Assembly: GCA_041691315.1 (NCBI GenBank) | Contig: JBEPUW010000004.1 | Coordinates: 62,001 to 126,000, forward strand | Source of the DNA: Poindextera sp041691315 | GTDB lineage: Bacteria; Pseudomonadota; Alphaproteobacteria; Caulobacterales; Caulobacteraceae | Direction of reading: 5' to 3' | DNA length: 64,000 nucleotides | Part shown: positions 1 to 8,212 of the stretch, in pieces | How positions within the stretch are numbered: the stretch's first letter is position 1 | Layout: the number at the start of each line of letters is the position of its first letter | Notes under the pieces: generated by a model | What the model was told of the DNA's origin: nothing | Seen by the model: the letters and a program-made list of their open reading frames with translations, nothing else | The model's database searches: none | Translations under genes and position numbers: made by a program

Positions 1-2
1 CG

Positions 3-575
3 CTGGCCGGCCTGCCGCGCATCGACCACGCGCTGAACGCGGCCCTGCTGCTGGCCTATGTCAGCCTGAAGGCCGGCGACCGGGCGGGCCTCTACGGCTT
101 CGACGCGCGGCCGAACATCTCCTCAGGTCCGCTCTCCGGCCCCAACGCCTTCGCCCACATCCAGCGGCTGGCGGCCTCGGTCGACTATTCGACCGAGGAG
201 ACCAACTACACCCTGGGTCTGACCCAGCTGAGCGGCCAGCTCAGCCGCCGCACGCTGGTGGTGGTGTTCACCGACTTTGCCGACACCACCAGCGCCGAGC
301 TGATGCTGGACAACGTCTCGCGGCTGCTGGCCCAGCATCTGGTGATCTTCGTGGTCATGCGCGACGACGAGCTCGAGGACCTGCAGCGCCAGGCGCCGAC
401 AAATGCCGACGACGTCTCCCGCGCCGTGGTGGCCGCGGCCCTGCTGCGCGAGCGCGAGCTGGTGGTGACCAAGCTGCGCCGGCTGGGCGTGCAGATCGTC
501 GAGGCTCCCGCCGACCAGATCGGCCCAGCCCTGCTCAGCCGCTACCTCGACCTGAAACGCCGGGATCTGTTGTGA
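3..575 (+). CDS. DUF58 domain-containing protein, C-terminal part (5' end outside window)
   Basis: The reading frame is open from the first bases of the window and ends at TGA 573-575, leaving about 190 residues of a C-terminal half. The visible part reads as a von Willebrand A-like fold typical of DUF58 proteins: hydrophobic beta strands such as TLVVVFTDFAD and LVIFVVMRDDEL alternate with charged helices. DUF58 proteins usually sit beside a MoxR AAA+ ATPase and act in membrane or envelope assembly; the partner MoxR would lie upstream of this window. The next genes on the same strand, SpoIIM-like and RDD, are the usual neighbours of this family and support the call. The exact substrate is unknown. 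Confidence 0.85.
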   Translation: MAGLPRIDHALNAALLLAYVSLKAGDRAGLYGFDARPNISSGPLSGPNAFAHIQRLAASVDYSTEETNYTLGLTQLSGQLSRRTLVVVFTDFADTTSAELMLDNVSRLLAQHLVIFVVMRDDELEDLQRQAPTNADDVSRAVVAAALLRERELVVTKLRRLGVQIVEAPADQIGPALLSRYLDLKRRDLL

Positions 576-601
576 TGATGGGGAGCGCTACGTTTTTTAC
601 T

Positions 602-619
602 CCGCTCGGGGATGAGCGG
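602..619 (+). terminator. weak stem-loop after the DUF58 gene
   Basis: CCGCTC (602-607) pairs with GAGCGG (614-619) across a six-base loop and is followed by TATTT. It could be a weak terminator or attenuator between the DUF58 and SpoIIM-like genes. The stem is short and there is no long U tract, so this is tentative. Confidence 0.25.
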
Positions 620-678
620 TATTTAGTTCATGCCGCCGTCACGGCAGCTGCCCGCAGCTCTGAGCACCGAGGGAGCGC

Positions 679-1686
679 ATGGCCGAGCTTCGTCTGAAAA
701 GCTTTCGTTTCCGCGCCGAGCGCGAAGCCGACTGGCTGCGGCTGGAATCCTTGCTGCGTAAGGCGGAGGGCCGCTCGGCCGCAGCGCTGAGCGACGAGGA
801 GCTGCTGTCCGTGCCGGTGCTCTACCGCGCCAGCCTGTCGTCGCTGTCGGTGGCGCGGGCCACCTCGCTGGACCGGGCGCTGATCGACTATCTGGAGAGC
901 CTCTGCACCCGGGCCTATTTCTTCGTCTACGGCACGCGATCGAGCGCGCTGGAGCGGATCGGCGGTTTCTTCGCCCGCGACTGGCCGGCCGCCGCCAAGG
1001 CCGCCTGGCGCGAGACCCTGGTCTGCGCAGTGCTGACCGCGCTGGGCGCGGTCGCAGCCTATGTGCTGGTCATGCACGACCCGGAATGGTTCTATTCCTT
1101 CGTGCCGCAAGGCCTTGTCGAGGGCCGTGGCCCAGACGCCAGCACCCAGGCGCTCCGCGCCACCCTGTTCGACTCCAGCCACAACCAGCTGCTCTCGGTG
1201 ATGGCGACCTTCCTCTTCACCCACAACGCCGGGGTGGCGCTGATGGCGTTCGCGCTCGGCTTCGCCTTCTGCGTGCCGACAGCCCTGCTGATGGTCGACA
1301 ACGGCTGCGTGCTCGGCGCCTTCCTGGCCATCTTCGCCCAGCACGGGTTGGGCGTTGAGGTCGGCGGATGGCTGATGATCCACGGGGTCACCGAACTCTT
1401 CGCCACCATGCTGGCCGGGGCGGCGGGGTTCCGGATCGGAACCGCCCTGGCCTTTCCGGGCGAGCGCACCCGGCTTGAATCGGTCAGCCATGCGGGCCGC
1501 AGCGCCGCGGTGCTGATGGGCGGCGTGCTGGTCATGCTGTTCTGCGCCGGCATCCTCGAAGGCGTCGGCCGCCAGCTGATCCAGGTCACCTGGATGCGCT
1601 ACGCCATCGCCGCGACTTCGGGCGTGGTCTGGCTCGCCTACCTCTATGCCCCCAGGCGGGCGAAGGATGCGGTCGCCCATGGCTAA
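679..1686 (+). CDS. SpoIIM-family (stage II sporulation protein M-like) membrane protein
   Basis: A 335-residue integral membrane protein. Residues 1-110 are cytosolic and charged. They are followed by a transmembrane segment around 114-133, a hydrophilic loop, and several further hydrophobic segments (around 175-215, 225-255 and 275-320). The FLFTHNAGVALMAFALGF stretch and the glycine-rich last helices fit the DUF95/SpoIIM family. This organism type does not sporulate; in proteobacteria the family occurs in MoxR-DUF58-SpoIIM-RDD envelope clusters, as here. The ATG at 679 is preceded by GAGGGAGCG, a good ribosome binding site. The gene ends 8 bases inside the next one. Confidence 0.85.
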   Translation: MAELRLKSFRFRAEREADWLRLESLLRKAEGRSAAALSDEELLSVPVLYRASLSSLSVARATSLDRALIDYLESLCTRAYFFVYGTRSSALERIGGFFARDWPAAAKAAWRETLVCAVLTALGAVAAYVLVMHDPEWFYSFVPQGLVEGRGPDASTQALRATLFDSSHNQLLSVMATFLFTHNAGVALMAFALGFAFCVPTALLMVDNGCVLGAFLAIFAQHGLGVEVGGWLMIHGVTELFATMLAGAAGFRIGTALAFPGERTRLESVSHAGRSAAVLMGGVLVMLFCAGILEGVGRQLIQVTWMRYAIAATSGVVWLAYLYAPRRAKDAVAHG

Positions 1687-2596
1687 GGCCCCGGAAGCCT
1701 GGACGCCGGTGGTCGGCCAGCCGGCCGAGACCCGATTCGAGCGCGAAATGGTCACGCCCGAGGGGGTGGACCTGCGCCTGCGCCTGGCCGAGGCCAGCGA
1801 GCGGGCGGCGGCCTTTCTGCTGGATGCGGCGATCATGGCCGGCATCCTGATCCTGCTCACCCTGGTGGCCATATTCGCCGTGGTCGGGACCGGCGGAAAG
1901 GGTCCAAACGCCCAGATCATCATGGTCATCTGGCTGCTGGGCTTCTTCCTGTTGCGCAACGCCTATTTCATCCTGTTCGAGCTGACGCCGGGCGCGGCGA
2001 CCCCTGGCAAGCAGGCGCTGGGCCTGCGCGTGGCGGCGCGCAACGGCGGGCGGCTGACGGCCGACGCCATCTTCGCCCGCAACGCCATGCGCGAGCTGGA
2101 GGTCTTCCTGCCGCTGACCTTCCTGGTCAGCCACGCCAGCCAGGTCGACGCCTGGCTGAACCTTCTGGGCATCGTCTGGTGCTCTATCTTCGTCTTCTTT
2201 CCGCTGTTCAACCGCGATCGGTTGCGGGTCGGCGACCTGGTGGCCGGCACGTGGGTGGTGAAGACGCCGCGACGGTCGCTGATGGTCGACGTGGCCGAGA
2301 CCGCCTTCGCCAGCAAGGCCGCCTTCGCCGCCCAGGGCGACTTCGCCTTCACCCAGGCCCAGGTCGACGCCTATGGCGCCAAGGAACTGCAGGTGCTGGA
2401 AGAGGTCCTGCGCCGCACCGAGGTCAGGACCATCGCCGCCGTCGCCGCGCGCATCCGCACCAAGATCGGCTGGACCCGCGGCCCCATCGAGTCCGACTAC
2501 GCCTTCCTCGACGCCTACTACCTGGCGCTCCGCGCCCGCCTCGAATCCCGCCTCCTCTTCGGCCGCCGCCGCCGCGACAAGTTCGACACCGGGTGA
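1679..2596 (+). CDS. RDD family membrane protein
   Basis: A 305-residue protein with an N-terminal RDD domain. It has RAAAFLLDAAIMAGILILL at about 40-60, a second hydrophobic segment at about 80-100, then the ELTPGAATPGKQALGLRV loop typical of RDD proteins and a third segment ending in FPLFNRDRLRVGDLVAGTWV. The C-terminal 100 residues are soluble and charged. I chose the ATG at 1679, which overlaps the SpoIIM stop and implies translational coupling; in-frame ATGs at 1646 and 1667 would lie deeper inside the upstream gene. The function is unknown; it probably works with the DUF58 and SpoIIM proteins in one membrane complex. Confidence 0.85.
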   Translation: MAKAPEAWTPVVGQPAETRFEREMVTPEGVDLRLRLAEASERAAAFLLDAAIMAGILILLTLVAIFAVVGTGGKGPNAQIIMVIWLLGFFLLRNAYFILFELTPGAATPGKQALGLRVAARNGGRLTADAIFARNAMRELEVFLPLTFLVSHASQVDAWLNLLGIVWCSIFVFFPLFNRDRLRVGDLVAGTWVVKTPRRSLMVDVAETAFASKAAFAAQGDFAFTQAQVDAYGAKELQVLEEVLRRTEVRTIAAVAARIRTKIGWTRGPIESDYAFLDAYYLALRARLESRLLFGRRRRDKFDTG

Positions 2597-2643
2597 GTGG
2601 GTTTATCTGCGATGTGGCGGGATCGGCGAGGCTCTGAGATTGG

Positions 2644-2815
2644 CCACGAAAAACACGAACATCGAGCGGCCAAGCCCCCAGCGTCATGGCCCGACTTGTT
2701 CGGGCCATCCATGAACACCGTCGAGGGTCAGTGTTCATGGATCCCCCGCATTCCGCGGCAAAAGCCGCTCCAGCGGGGGATGACGTGCGGATGTGATTTT
2801 CGTGTTTTTCGTGGT
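2644..2815. repeat. nested palindromic intergenic repeats (two families)
   Basis: A perfect 16-base inverted repeat (CCACGAAAAACACGAA at 2644-2659, reverse complement at 2800-2815) encloses a second element at 2683-2786. The inner element has its own hairpins: ATGGCCCGA 2686-2694 with 2700-2708, CCATGAACAC 2709-2718 with 2731-2740, and ATCCCCCGC 2741-2749 with GCGGGGGAT 2774-2782. A diverged copy of the inner element lies at 42324-42425. It sits between two convergent genes, so it may also act as a bidirectional terminator. Confidence 0.85.
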
Positions 2816-2846
2816 TCTCTTTTCTTAGTTCAAACGCTGCTGCCGA

Positions 2847-3656
2847 TCAGTCGAAGACCGCCGCCAGGGCTTCGGGGCCGATGCCTTCGCGGGTGGAGCG
2901 CAGTTCGTAGTAGATCGAGGCGACGCCGGCCGCGCCGATCAGGCTGCTGGTCACGTTCAGCAGCGGTTGGGCGACCAGCTGGGTCGCCGTCTGGCTCAGG
3001 TTCGGCGACAGGCTGACCGCCAGGGCGGCGACGATGCCGATGATCGCGCCCTGCAGCACCAGGGTGGCGATGAGATAGATGACCAGCAGGCCGAAGATCG
3101 CCCAGCGGTGGCCGCGGGTGAGCTCGGCGCTGCGGCTCAGCGCTCCGAACACGCCGGTGTGCTCGACCACCTGGGCCGGCACCGCGACCATCCAGGCTAC
3201 GGCCAGCATCAGGCCGGGCACGACAAGGAGCAGGTAGCCGAACGCCTCGGCAACGACCACCACGATGGCCAGCAGGAAGAGCCAGAACCAGTTGCGCAGG
3301 CCCATGGAGAGGCATTCGGCGAACTCGGCGCGACGGCCGTTCAGATCGGCGATGACGCCATGGATGATGGCGGCCTGCAGGATGAAGCTGGCGATCGCGC
3401 CGATCAGATAGACGAACCCGATCACCGAACCACCGATCAGGGCGAGCGCGGTCGGGTCGGTGATGCTGCTGGCTGAGTGGCCGGAGTGGTCGTTACCGGC
3501 GAGGCTCAGCAGCAGGCCGGTCAGCACGGCCGGGATGCCCGACAGCAGCAGGGCCAACAACACGAAGACCGCGAAGTTGCGCCCGATCGAGGCGAAGGTC
3601 CGCTGCGCCACCCGGCCAAGGTCGAACCGCGAGTCCGCAACCGCCCCGACCGCCAT
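2847..3656 (-). CDS. polytopic membrane protein, unknown function (GPDPase membrane-domain-like)
   Basis: A 269-residue protein with about six transmembrane segments. The most obvious are FAVFVLLALLLSGIPAVLTG, ALIGGSVIGFVYLIGAIASF, FWLFLLAIVVVVAEAFGYLL, and two further ones near residues 200 and 225. The PGLMLAVAWMVAVPAQVVE motif followed by GALSRSAELTRGHRW matches the pattern of glycerophosphodiester phosphodiesterase membrane-domain and related DUF families. No enzymatic domain is present. I chose the ATG at 3656 because its complement has GGGAGGGG about seven bases upstream; an in-frame start 33 bases earlier lacks this. It converges with the RDD gene across the palindromic repeat. Confidence 0.7.
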   Translation of the reverse strand: MAVGAVADSRFDLGRVAQRTFASIGRNFAVFVLLALLLSGIPAVLTGLLLSLAGNDHSGHSASSITDPTALALIGGSVIGFVYLIGAIASFILQAAIIHGVIADLNGRRAEFAECLSMGLRNWFWLFLLAIVVVVAEAFGYLLLVVPGLMLAVAWMVAVPAQVVEHTGVFGALSRSAELTRGHRWAIFGLLVIYLIATLVLQGAIIGIVAALAVSLSPNLSQTATQLVAQPLLNVTSSLIGAAGVASIYYELRSTREGIGPEALAAVFD

Positions 3657-3740
3657 GCCGCCCCTCCCAAAACGCCCAGCCTCAATCAACCACGCCGGAC
3701 GCGGCGCTGTCCATCGAACGGGGTGGGCCAGGCGGTCGCT

Positions 3741-3950
3741 TCAGTGGGCGAGGGTGGCGGCCGCGGCTTCCAGGGCGATCCTGGCCAGGCCCTCGGCGCG
3801 GGCGACCAGCTCGTCGGTGGGCAGTTCGCGCAAGCCCCGCGGCCGGGGCAGGCTGACCTGCACGGTGACGCCGTCTGCGGTCAGCATGGAGACGCCGACG
3901 AAGGTCGGACTGACGGTGACAGAGGGCGGCAGGGTCATAGGCTCTGGCAT
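3741..3950 (-). CDS. small hypothetical protein (69 aa)
   Basis: A 69-residue ORF beginning MPEPMTLPPSVTVSPTFV and ending in an alanine-rich helix. GGAG lies six bases before the ATG, which supports translation. It has no signal peptide, transmembrane segment or motif I recognise. It lies alone between the membrane protein and the aminotransferase. It could be a chance ORF in high-GC DNA, since overlapping frames are also open here. Confidence 0.5.
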   Translation of the reverse strand: MPEPMTLPPSVTVSPTFVGVSMLTADGVTVQVSLPRPRGLRELPTDELVARAEGLARIALEAAAATLAH

Positions 3951-4182
3951 GGTCTCGCTCCGTCCCTAAGCGTTACGCCTTACCCCAGGCCAGAGGTTGC
4001 CCGCAGCTCGGGAGCAAGTCGACGCAAGCTTTCGTGACAAGCCTGATCGTTGGTCACCTGCCGATCGCGCCGATCGGTAGAGCTCCGGTCCGTCACTTTC
4101 CGGCTCCGCACCGGCTGGTCCTATTGGGTGTTTCGGGGCAAGGTCCGCGGTGACATGGGTTATCACTGACAAGGTTTGCGTC

Positions 4183-5451
4183 ATGACCAGGACCAACAGC
4201 GCCGACAAGGCGCTTCGCGAACGCGCCGAGGCCGTCATTCCGGGCGGCATGTATGGGCACCAGACGGTGGCCCTGCTGCCCGAGGACTATCCGCAGTTCT
4301 TCTCCAGGGGCGAGGGTGCGCGGCTCTGGGATGTCGAGGGGCGCGAGTTGCTCGACTTCATGTGCGCCTATGGCCCCAACCTGTTCGGCTACGGCAATCC
4401 CGACATCAATGCCGCCTACGTCCGGCAGATGGAGATCGGCGACACCCTGACCGGCCCGACCGCGCTGATGGTCGAACTGGCCGAGGCCTTCACCCGCATG
4501 GTCGGCCACGCCGATTGGGCGATGTTCTGCAAGAACGGCACCGACGCCACCTCCATGGCCATGGTCACCGCCCGCGCCCACACCCGCAAGAAGACCATCG
4601 TCATGGCCAAGGGCGCCTATCATGGCGCCGCGCCCTGGTGCACGCCCCGGCGGGTCGGCATCACGCCCGAGGACAAGGCCAACCAGATATTCTGCGACTA
4701 TAACGACGTGGCCAGCCTCGAGGCTGCCGTCGCCGCCGCCGGCGACGACCTGGCCGCCATCTTCGCCGCGCCGCTGAAGCACGACGCCTTCATCGACCAG
4801 GTGCTGCCCGATCCCGAATACGCCAACCGCGCCCGCGCCCTGGCCGACGAAACCGGCGCGCTCTTGGTGGTCGACGACGTCCGCGCGGGCCTGCGCATCG
4901 CGCGCGACTGCAGCTGGTCGGCGGTGGGGGTCGAGCCGGACCTCTCGACCTGGGGCAAGTGCTTCGCCAACGGCCACGCCATCTCGGCGCTGTTGGGGAA
5001 CAACAAGGCGCGCAACGCCGCCGCCCACATCTACGTCACCGGCTCCTTCTGGTACCAGGCCGCGCCGATGGCCGCGGCCCTGACCACGCTGAAGCTGGTG
5101 CGCGACAGCGACTATCTGGAGCGCATCGACGTGCTCGGCCTTCGCCTGCGCGACGGCCTGGCCGAGCGGGCCGGCGCCGCGGGGTTCGGCCTGCGCCAGA
5201 CCGGTCCGGTGACCATGCCGCTCTTCCTGTTCGACGACGATCCGGATCTGCGCAAGGGCTTCTGCTGGTCCAGCGCCATGCTGGAGCGCGGGGTCTACGT
5301 GCACCCCTGGCACAACATGTTCCTCTGCGCCGCCATGACGGAGGCCGACATCGACCAGGCCCTCGACGCCGCCGAAGGCGCCTTCAAGGTCCTCCAAGGC
5401 GCAGCCCCGACGTTGGAGCCGGTGGAGAAATTGGCCTTCCTGCTGGCCTAG
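4183..5451 (+). CDS. class III PLP-dependent aminotransferase (glutamate-1-semialdehyde aminomutase-like)
   Basis: A 422-residue fold-type I PLP enzyme. The N-terminal part carries AVIPGGMYGHQ and LWDVEGRELLDFMCAYGPN, typical of GSA aminomutase-like class III enzymes. KNGTDATSMAM is the PLP phosphate-binding turn, and K259 in STWGKCFANGH is the Schiff-base lysine. The usual D-E-x-x-x-G motif reads LLVVDDVRAGLR. True HemL keeps different residues here, and a housekeeping HemL is expected elsewhere, so this is probably an amino-acid or amine aminotransferase of unknown substrate. I preferred the ATG at 4183; a GTG at 4150 is an alternative. The amidase gene follows after a palindromic spacer. 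Confidence 0.85.
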   Translation: MTRTNSADKALRERAEAVIPGGMYGHQTVALLPEDYPQFFSRGEGARLWDVEGRELLDFMCAYGPNLFGYGNPDINAAYVRQMEIGDTLTGPTALMVELAEAFTRMVGHADWAMFCKNGTDATSMAMVTARAHTRKKTIVMAKGAYHGAAPWCTPRRVGITPEDKANQIFCDYNDVASLEAAVAAAGDDLAAIFAAPLKHDAFIDQVLPDPEYANRARALADETGALLVVDDVRAGLRIARDCSWSAVGVEPDLSTWGKCFANGHAISALLGNNKARNAAAHIYVTGSFWYQAAPMAAALTTLKLVRDSDYLERIDVLGLRLRDGLAERAGAAGFGLRQTGPVTMPLFLFDDDPDLRKGFCWSSAMLERGVYVHPWHNMFLCAAMTEADIDQALDAAEGAFKVLQGAAPTLEPVEKLAFLLA

Positions 5452-5464
5452 AGCATCGCCGTCC

Positions 5465-5565
5465 TTTTACCGCCAAGGACGCCAAGTTCGCCAAGACGAG
5501 AAAAGGTTCGCTCTGAACGCTTGGCGAACTTGGCGGTAAAAAACCTGGGTTCCCGCTTTCGCGGG
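5465..5565. repeat. intergenic inverted repeats between aminotransferase and amidase genes
   Basis: CCAAGTTCGCCAAG (5482-5495) pairs perfectly with CTTGGCGAACTTGG (5520-5533), and TTTTACCG/CGGTAAAA extends the arms outward. A second small hairpin, CCCGC-TTTC-GCGGG (5552-5565), follows. Both look like dispersed alphaproteobacterial intergenic palindromes and could end transcription of the aminotransferase. Confidence 0.7.
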
Positions 5566-5596
5566 GATGAGCGGATAATATTTGAGGTCTGACCGC

Positions 5597-7027
5597 ATGA
5601 GTTTTCCTGAATATTCCGAGCACGATGGTCTTGGGCTGGCGGAGCTGGTGCGCAAACGCGAGGTCAGCGCTGGTGAGCTGGTAGAGGCGGCGATCGAGCG
5701 GGTGGAGCGGCACAATCCGGCGATCAACGCAGTGGTGCACAAGGCCTATGACGAGGCCCGCGCCGCCGCCAAGGGGCCGCTGCCGGACGGGCCCTTCACC
5801 GGCGTGCCCTTCCTGGTCAAGGACCTGCTGATCATGGTCGCCGGCTGGCCGCGCACCTCCGGCAGCCGCTTCGCTAAGGGCGTGGTCGACACCGAGGACT
5901 CCGGCCTGATGCGCCGCTATCGCCAGAGCGGCGTGGTGCCGCTGGGCAAGACCAATCTGCCGGAGTTCGGCATCACCGGCACCACTGAGCCGGCTCTGTT
6001 CGGGGCCTGCCGCAATCCGTGGGACCTCGGCCATTCCACCGGCGGCTCGTCAGGCGGCTCGGCGGCGGCGGTGGCGGCCGGCATCGTGCCGATGGCCCAC
6101 GGCGGCGACGGGCGCGGCTCGATCCGCATCCCGGCCTCCTGCTGCGGCCTGGTCGGCCTGAAGGTGACCCGCGACCGCAACCCGCATCTGCCGGACGGCT
6201 ACGACTTCGCCCAGGGCTATGTGGTCGAACACGTGCTGACTCGCAGCGTGCGTGACTGCGCCGCGATGCTCGACGTCACCGGCGTGCCCGAGCCGGCCGC
6301 GCCTTACGCGCCGCCGGCCAAGGATCGGCCGTACATGGAGGAGATCGGCCGCTCGCCGGGCAAGCTGCGCATCGCCTGGTCGTCGGAGACCGCCAATGGC
6401 CGCGCCATCCATCCGGAGGTGCAGGCGGCGCTGGAAGAGACCGCCGCCATGCTGAGCGCGCTTGGCCACGAGGTGGTCCCGCGCGGGCTGGGCATCGACC
6501 AGCGCGGCCTCTACGCCATCCAGAACGCCTATTCCGGGGCCAATTTCGCCGCCGGCATGAAGCGGCTGATCGAGCAGGTCGGGCACGAGCCGGAGCCCGA
6601 CGACCTCGAACCCCTGACCTGGGCCTCGCTGAAGTCGGGGCGCCGCGCCACCGGTGAACAGGTGATGTGGGAGCAGCAGGAGCTGCGCATGCTGGCGCGC
6701 GGCGTATTGGCCCTGTTCGAGGAATTCGACGTCTATCTGACCCCGGTCATGGGCACGCCGCCGCCGCCGATCGGCTACATCGATCCGGTGACGGTGCCGC
6801 CGCGCGAGTTCGGCCGCAAGAACGGCGAGCTCTTCCCGTTCCCAGCGCCCTTCAACATGACCGGCCAGCCGTCGATCTCGCTGCCGCTGGCCTGGTCGAG
6901 CGCCGGCCTGCCGATCGGCATGATGTTCTCAGGCCGCTACGCCGACGAGGCCACGCTCTTCAGCCTCGCCGCCCAGCTGGAAAAAGAGCGTCCCTGGAAA
7001 GACCGCCACCCGCCGCTCTGGAACTAG
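5597..7027 (+). CDS. amidase (amidase-signature family)
   Basis: A 476-residue amidase-signature hydrolase that would cleave a carboxamide to acid and ammonia or amine. The Ser-cisSer-Lys triad is visible: K75 in FLVKDLL, the serine pair in STGGSSGGS (151-152), and the nucleophile S175 in GDGRGSIRIPAS. The family consensus there is usually G-G-S, so arginine at 173 is slightly unusual. There is no signal peptide, so it is cytoplasmic. The ATG at 5597 was chosen over an in-frame TTG at 5582. The stop overlaps the stop of the convergent hydrolase gene. The substrate cannot be inferred. Confidence 0.9.
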   Translation: MSFPEYSEHDGLGLAELVRKREVSAGELVEAAIERVERHNPAINAVVHKAYDEARAAAKGPLPDGPFTGVPFLVKDLLIMVAGWPRTSGSRFAKGVVDTEDSGLMRRYRQSGVVPLGKTNLPEFGITGTTEPALFGACRNPWDLGHSTGGSSGGSAAAVAAGIVPMAHGGDGRGSIRIPASCCGLVGLKVTRDRNPHLPDGYDFAQGYVVEHVLTRSVRDCAAMLDVTGVPEPAAPYAPPAKDRPYMEEIGRSPGKLRIAWSSETANGRAIHPEVQAALEETAAMLSALGHEVVPRGLGIDQRGLYAIQNAYSGANFAAGMKRLIEQVGHEPEPDDLEPLTWASLKSGRRATGEQVMWEQQELRMLARGVLALFEEFDVYLTPVMGTPPPPIGYIDPVTVPPREFGRKNGELFPFPAPFNMTGQPSISLPLAWSSAGLPIGMMFSGRYADEATLFSLAAQLEKERPWKDRHPPLWN

Positions 7028-8172
7028 AGTGGGCCTGACTCTTCCAGCAACTGGTACAGATAGTCCTTCCAGGCGACGGCCCAGGTATGGGTGCCGTGGC
7101 CGTGGGTGTTGGGGCCGATGGGCAGGAGCACGAAGCGGCCCTTCTTCAGCCGCGGCGCCTCGCGGTTGGCGATCGGCAGCTCCGGCGGGTTGATGAAGTC
7201 GTCGGCGGAATTGATCCACATGACCGGCGCCTCGATCGCCTCGAGATTGGCCGAGGCGTCGTAGTCGCGCGAGGAATCGACCTGGTAGATCAGATCGTCG
7301 GCGTCCAGCAGGTCCTTCGGATCGGCCCCGGGTCCGCCGAGATCCAGGTCCATGTAATGATTCAGGTATTTTTCGACCTCGGCCTGGTCGGTCAGGGTCT
7401 TCAGCATCTGATGCGGGGCGCTGCCGGCGATGATCAGAATATCATCCGCCCCGCGCAGGCCCTCGACCGGCTCGGAAGCATATTCGCCGCCGGCCCAGGC
7501 CGGATCGTGCTCGATGATGTCGATGACCATCCGCCGCCACAGCCGGTTGCGCCCGGCGATCGGGTCCGGCGTGCAGGCCAGGGGCATCAGCGCGTCCATG
7601 CCCTGCGGGTAGAGTTCGCCCCACATGAAGGCATGCATGCAGCCCATCGAGGTGCCCATGATCAGGCGCAGGCGGCTTACGCCCAGGTGCTCGACGATCA
7701 GCCGATGCTCGGCCTCGACCATGTCGCTGTAGTCGTAGTGCGGGAAGCGCATGTGCATCCCGTCGCTGGGCTTGGACGATTTCCCGTGGCCGATATCGTC
7801 CGGCAGGATGATGAAATAGCGGCTGTCGTCCAGGAGTTGGCCCGGCCCGAACAGCTCGCCCGCGAACTCCGATCGGATGAAATTATGCCCCGCGCCGCCG
7901 GTGCCATGCAGGACCAGCACCGCGTTGGTGATCCGCCCGGACGCGTCTCGCGCCGGCGTTCCCAGCGTCGTGTAGTGGATGCGCAGTTCCGGCAGGGTCT
8001 CGCCGGAGCGGAAGTGGAAGTCGTGGATGACGAACGCGTTTTCGCTCGGCTGGCCGTAAGCCGGGGGCGGGGCGGGCGCTGGCGGAGCCGGCTGCGCAAA
8101 GGCCGCCGTGGCGACGCTCAGGGCGAGCCCCCCGACCGCCAGGCCAAACCTGGTGACTTGCAGCAATCGCAT
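7024..8172 (-). CDS. secreted alpha/beta hydrolase (homoserine acetyltransferase-like)
   Basis: A 382-residue protein with a Sec signal peptide (hydrophobic 8-24, AFAQP cleavage site) and a proline-rich linker before the fold. The nucleophile elbow is GTSMG with S175, the oxyanion region is LVLHGTGGAG, the acid is in INSADDFINPPEL and the histidine is in GPNTHGHGTHTW. This arrangement matches MetX-type proteins. Export and lack of a methionine-gene context argue for a periplasmic esterase or hydrolase rather than homoserine acetylation. It is convergent with the amidase gene, sharing the last four bases, and is separated from the upstream sulfatase operon by about 40 bases. Confidence 0.85.
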   Translation of the reverse strand: MRLLQVTRFGLAVGGLALSVATAAFAQPAPPAPAPPPAYGQPSENAFVIHDFHFRSGETLPELRIHYTTLGTPARDASGRITNAVLVLHGTGGAGHNFIRSEFAGELFGPGQLLDDSRYFIILPDDIGHGKSSKPSDGMHMRFPHYDYSDMVEAEHRLIVEHLGVSRLRLIMGTSMGCMHAFMWGELYPQGMDALMPLACTPDPIAGRNRLWRRMVIDIIEHDPAWAGGEYASEPVEGLRGADDILIIAGSAPHQMLKTLTDQAEVEKYLNHYMDLDLGGPGADPKDLLDADDLIYQVDSSRDYDASANLEAIEAPVMWINSADDFINPPELPIANREAPRLKKGRFVLLPIGPNTHGHGTHTWAVAWKDYLYQLLEESGPL

Positions 8173-8212
8173 CGCACAGCTCCCCTTACATTTCGGGAGC
8201 CTAGCCTAGCGG

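Noticed and set aside
4183..5451. Housekeeping hemL (glutamate-1-semialdehyde aminomutase)
   Set aside because: The key D-E-x-x-x-G region is changed to DDVRAG, and alphaproteobacteria normally make ALA by the Shemin route, so a different aminotransferase is more likely.
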